A DNA stretch of 45,683 nt, taken from contig NZ_CALXKQ010000021.1 in the NCBI RefSeq assembly GCF_944388875.1, positions 1-45,683 on the forward strand. Direction: 5' to 3'. Positions 43,610 to 45,683 of the stretch are shown here, one piece after another (the first letter of the stretch is position 1; each line of letters begins with the position of its first letter). The notes under the pieces are model-generated. The model had not been told where the DNA came from. It did not search any database and saw only the letters and a list, made by a program, of their open reading frames with translations. The DNA is from an uncultured Brachyspira sp. (GTDB lineage Bacteria > Spirochaetota > Brachyspiria > Brachyspirales > Brachyspiraceae). The position numbers and the translations under genes are program-made.

Positions 43610-44419
43610 TTACTTAGCACTATTTTCTTTTAACAATTTAACTATTTCTAAATAACCATTTTTTAAAGCATGCCTGTCATTTTTTACATCAGCTCCATTA
43701 TCTATTAAATATTTCACTATATCAAAATGTCCGTTTTTAGCAGCATTACTCAAACTTGTTATTCCATATTTATCGCCTATTATATTGATTTCAGCTCCTT
43801 TATCAATTAAATACTTTACTATATCTAAATGTCCGCTTCCTGAAGCATAAAGCAAAGCAGTTCTGTAGGAATAATCTCTCATATTTACATCAGTTCCTAA
43901 CTCTATTAAATATTTCACTATATCCAAATAACCATTCTCCGAAGCATACATCAAAGCATGCCTGTCATTTTTAAACTCTGCACCTTTATCTATGAGCAGT
44001 TTAACTATTTCTAAATAACCATTTTTAGCAGCCGAACTTAAAGCATGTCTGTCATTTGAAACATCATATCCTTTTTCTAATAAATACTTAACTATTTCTA
44101 AATATCCATTCTCTAAAGAATACATCAAAGCATATCTGTCATATTTTAATTCTGCACCCTTATCTATAAGCAGTTTTACTATATCAAAATTACCGTTTTT
44201 TGAGGCATAAGTCAAAGCTGTTTTATAATAGTAATCCCTTATATTGATATCAGCTCCATTATCTATTAAATATTTTACTATATCTAAATGTCCATTTTCT
44301 GAAGCATACATCAGAGGCGTTTTATAATAATCATCTTCTGTATTAATCTCATATCCTAATGATATTAAAGACTTTACTCTTTCAAAATCATTATTTTTAA
44401 CTGCTTCTAATAATTCCAT
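43610..44419 (-). CDS. ankyrin-repeat protein
   Basis: 269 residues with about eight ankyrin repeats (YKTPLMYASENGHLDIVKYLIDNGADINIRD in part; later ones with NDRHALMYASENGYLDIVKYLIELG in part). Three consecutive repeats share the variant NDRHAL instead of a T-AL start, which suggests recent internal duplication. A purine-rich stretch before the ATG is weak. It lies 26 bases after the Rpn-nuclease stop on the same strand, so it is likely read from the same promoter. Confidence 0.85.
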   Translation of the reverse strand: MELLEAVKNNDFERVKSLISLGYEINTEDDYYKTPLMYASENGHLDIVKYLIDNGADINIRDYYYKTALTYASKNGNFDIVKLLIDKGAELKYDRYALMYSLENGYLEIVKYLLEKGYDVSNDRHALSSAAKNGYLEIVKLLIDKGAEFKNDRHALMYASENGYLDIVKYLIELGTDVNMRDYSYRTALLYASGSGHLDIVKYLIDKGAEINIIGDKYGITSLSNAAKNGHFDIVKYLIDNGADVKNDRHALKNGYLEIVKLLKENSAK

Positions 44420-44445
44420 ATTCTAAATAATAACTAATTATAAAA

Positions 44446-45396
44446 TCACAATTTTAAAATTTCTTCAGTACTTAAACCAGTTATTTTGCTTATTAAATTT
44501 ATATCAAGATTTTCATTTTTCATATTTTTAGCCAAAACATATTTTTCTTTTTTGATACCTTTTTCAATACCTTTCTCTATACCTTTTTCTATACCCTTTT
44601 TTTCAGCTTTTTTTAAATCCAATTTAATACTTTTTTCAAAAAAATAAGCATCTACCTCTCTTTTTTTATACTTATCCATTACAGGACTATTATTAACAAA
44701 AGTGCTACATTTTTTTTCCACTTCTTCAAATATTGTATTTTCCTTTATTAAAACAGACATATCTTCTCCTTTAAAAAATTTTATCCAAGAAACAAATTCC
44801 TTATTTAATTTATCAAAATTTTCAATTTGTGAAATATTTTCCAAATTAAACTTGGGCAGCTCTATAAAATGTATCTGACAATGATCAGTTAAAATTTTAT
44901 TATTATTTAATTCCTTCAAAAAATAACATGTATGAATTTTATCTTCTTCAGATAAAATAAAATTAGTAATATTAATACTAACAACAGCTTTTAGTTCTTC
45001 ATATTCAGAACCTCTGTTCAAACTGCTGCTGTAATTATATGCCCAATAATATAAAGCTCTTTTTATAAAATCTTCATTTCCTCTAGCCTGAATTTCTATT
45101 AAAACAACGATACCTGTTTCTGTTGTAGCTTTTATATCAAGACGACTGTCCACCTTCGGTGCAATGGATTCTTTTTCATCGTAATTTTCTGAAATATTAA
45201 ACGGATTAAGTATTTCTATTTTTGTAAAAGTTTCAAAATCCAAATCTTTAAATACAGAATTAATAAAATTTAAAGCAATATTTTCATTTCCAGAATAGGA
45301 AAATAAATACCTTAAAAATAGATCATTGATTCTATTTAAATTATTAATAGTTACATGTTCATCTAATATTTTTTTTAATTTTTTCAAATCTTTCAT
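44446..45396 (-). CDS. Rpn-family PD-(D/E)XK nuclease / putative transposase (PF12784)
   Basis: 316 residues. The N-terminal PD-(D/E)XK domain reads INDLFLRYLFSYSGNENIAL, then DSRLDIKATTETGIVVLIEIQARGNEDFIKRALYYW in part: Asp in RLDIKA and ExQ in LIEIQA fit the Rpn catalytic pattern (D and E-x-Q). The C-terminus ends with a coiled coil of GIEK tetrads (repeat feature below) and a small helical tail (ISKITGLSTEEILKL). Rpn proteins are RecA-independent, recombination-promoting nucleases that often spread between strains. No terminal inverted repeats flank it, so mobility by itself is unproven. Its promoter makes a near-leaderless message. Confidence 0.85.
   Translation of the reverse strand: MKDLKKLKKILDEHVTINNLNRINDLFLRYLFSYSGNENIALNFINSVFKDLDFETFTKIEILNPFNISENYDEKESIAPKVDSRLDIKATTETGIVVLIEIQARGNEDFIKRALYYWAYNYSSSLNRGSEYEELKAVVSINITNFILSEEDKIHTCYFLKELNNNKILTDHCQIHFIELPKFNLENISQIENFDKLNKEFVSWIKFFKGEDMSVLIKENTIFEEVEKKCSTFVNNSPVMDKYKKREVDAYFFEKSIKLDLKKAEKKGIEKGIEKGIEKGIKKEKYVLAKNMKNENLDINLISKITGLSTEEILKL
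44552..44600 (-). repeat. in-frame 12-bp repeats encoding GIEK tetrads in the Rpn gene
   Basis: Four near-identical 12-base units encode GIEK-GIEK-GIEK-GIKK. Slippage would add or remove four residues without breaking the frame, so repeat number may vary between strains. Rpn-family proteins commonly carry such tails. Confidence 0.75.
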
Positions 45397-45402
45397 AAGA
45401 AT

Positions 45403-45431
45403 ATTATACTAGTATTAAAGTAAATTGTCAA
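45403..45431 (-). promoter_or_regulatory. consensus promoter of the Rpn-ankyrin unit, near-leaderless
   Basis: On the minus strand perfect TTGACA (45431-45426) and perfect TATAAT (45408-45403) with a 17-base spacer. Only 6 bases (attctt) separate the -10 box from the ATG at 45396, so transcription should start at or next to the start codon. Confidence 0.75.
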
Positions 45432-45455
45432 AGAACAAAAATTTTAAATATATTT

Positions 45456-45683
45456 TTATTTATCACCATTAGCTTTTAAAAATTCTGCTGCTTCTAAATG
45501 TCCATTATATGAAGCCAACATCAAAGCTGTTCTATTATAATCATCTTTAGCATTTACATCAGCTCCTTTATCTATCAAAAGTTTTACTACTTCCAAATCC
45601 CCATTAGATGAAGCCAACATCAAAGCTGTTTTACCATCATTATCTTTAGCATTTATGTCAGCACATTTATCCAGCAAATATTT
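45456..45683 (-). CDS. ankyrin-repeat protein, 5' end outside the window (partial)
   Basis: The frame is open to the window edge and reads KYLLDKCADINAKDNDGKTA and then two further ankyrin units with KLLIDKGADVNAKDDYNRTALML in part, ending EFLKANGDK. The leading TTG at 45677 falls inside an ankyrin repeat, so it is not the true start. The last repeat is followed by a short tail and the stop at 45456. It is separated from the Rpn gene by 59 bases carrying the Rpn promoter. The repeats are closer to the canonical ankyrin consensus than those of the other two ankyrin genes. Confidence 0.85.
   Translation of the reverse strand, partial: KYLLDKCADINAKDNDGKTALMLASSNGDLEVVKLLIDKGADVNAKDDYNRTALMLASYNGHLEAAEFLKANGDK

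Noticed and set aside
44446-45396. Rpn gene as a complete insertion sequence
   Set aside because: No terminal inverted repeats or target duplication were found at its edges.

Overview
The window is very AT-rich, spirochaete-like DNA and most resembles a Brachyspira chromosome. Pointers to that genus are the tlyA hemolysin/rRNA methyltransferase gene, ankyrin-repeat gene clusters, a DUF285 (BspA-type) repeat gene remnant, DUF4416, and long chemoreceptors ending in bacteriohemerythrin domains. The genus call is an inference from gene content and base composition, not from a marker comparison.

Layout. 1-2.7 kb: a perfect 7-bp tandem repeat at the window edge, a DAHP synthase gene (aroF) preceded by a short ORF rich in Phe and Tyr codons that looks like an attenuation leader, a dispersed repeat, and deoD. 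2.8-8.1 kb: a DUF4416 gene and two paralogous methyl-accepting chemotaxis proteins with complete hemerythrin iron-ligand sets. 8.5-14.9 kb: an accessory block resembling a defence island. It holds an uncharacterised 498-residue protein paired with a patatin-like lipase, an AAA ATPase paired with a DUF3226/TOPRIM-like protein, a broken DUF285 gene, and an N6-adenine methyltransferase whose restriction-enzyme partner has decayed. 15-25.5 kb: a thioredoxin, a GH10-like lipoprotein, an unknown gene, four tandem paralogues with two cyclic-nucleotide-binding-like domains each (the fourth is broken), tlyA and an exported protein. 25.7-33.9 kb: a GH57/DUF3536 enzyme, an rlmE-rseC-hypothetical operon, a TPR protein and a P-type ATPase. 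The ATPase has SPCA-like (Ca2+/Mn2+) transmembrane residues and lies behind what reads as a yybP-ykoY (Mn2+) riboswitch overlapping a terminator. 34.3-42.7 kb: a lipoprotein, a small protein, pyridoxamine kinase, a 915-residue TPR protein, a glycosyltransferase, DnaJ, a mini J-domain membrane protein and a YoaK/DUF1275 membrane protein. 42.8 kb to the end: ankyrin-repeat genes interrupted by an Rpn-family PD-(D/E)XK nuclease gene; the last ankyrin gene runs off the window.

Regulation can be read unusually well. Many genes have near-consensus TTGACA/TATAAT promoters with 16-17 bp spacers, and in three cases the -10 box sits only 6-8 nt from the ATG, which suggests leaderless messages. A family of short elements with TTTGAAACAAGT-type inverted ends and variable GC-richer cores occurs five times between genes. 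No tRNA, rRNA or CRISPR array was seen. All functional calls come from reading the sequence; no database search was run.
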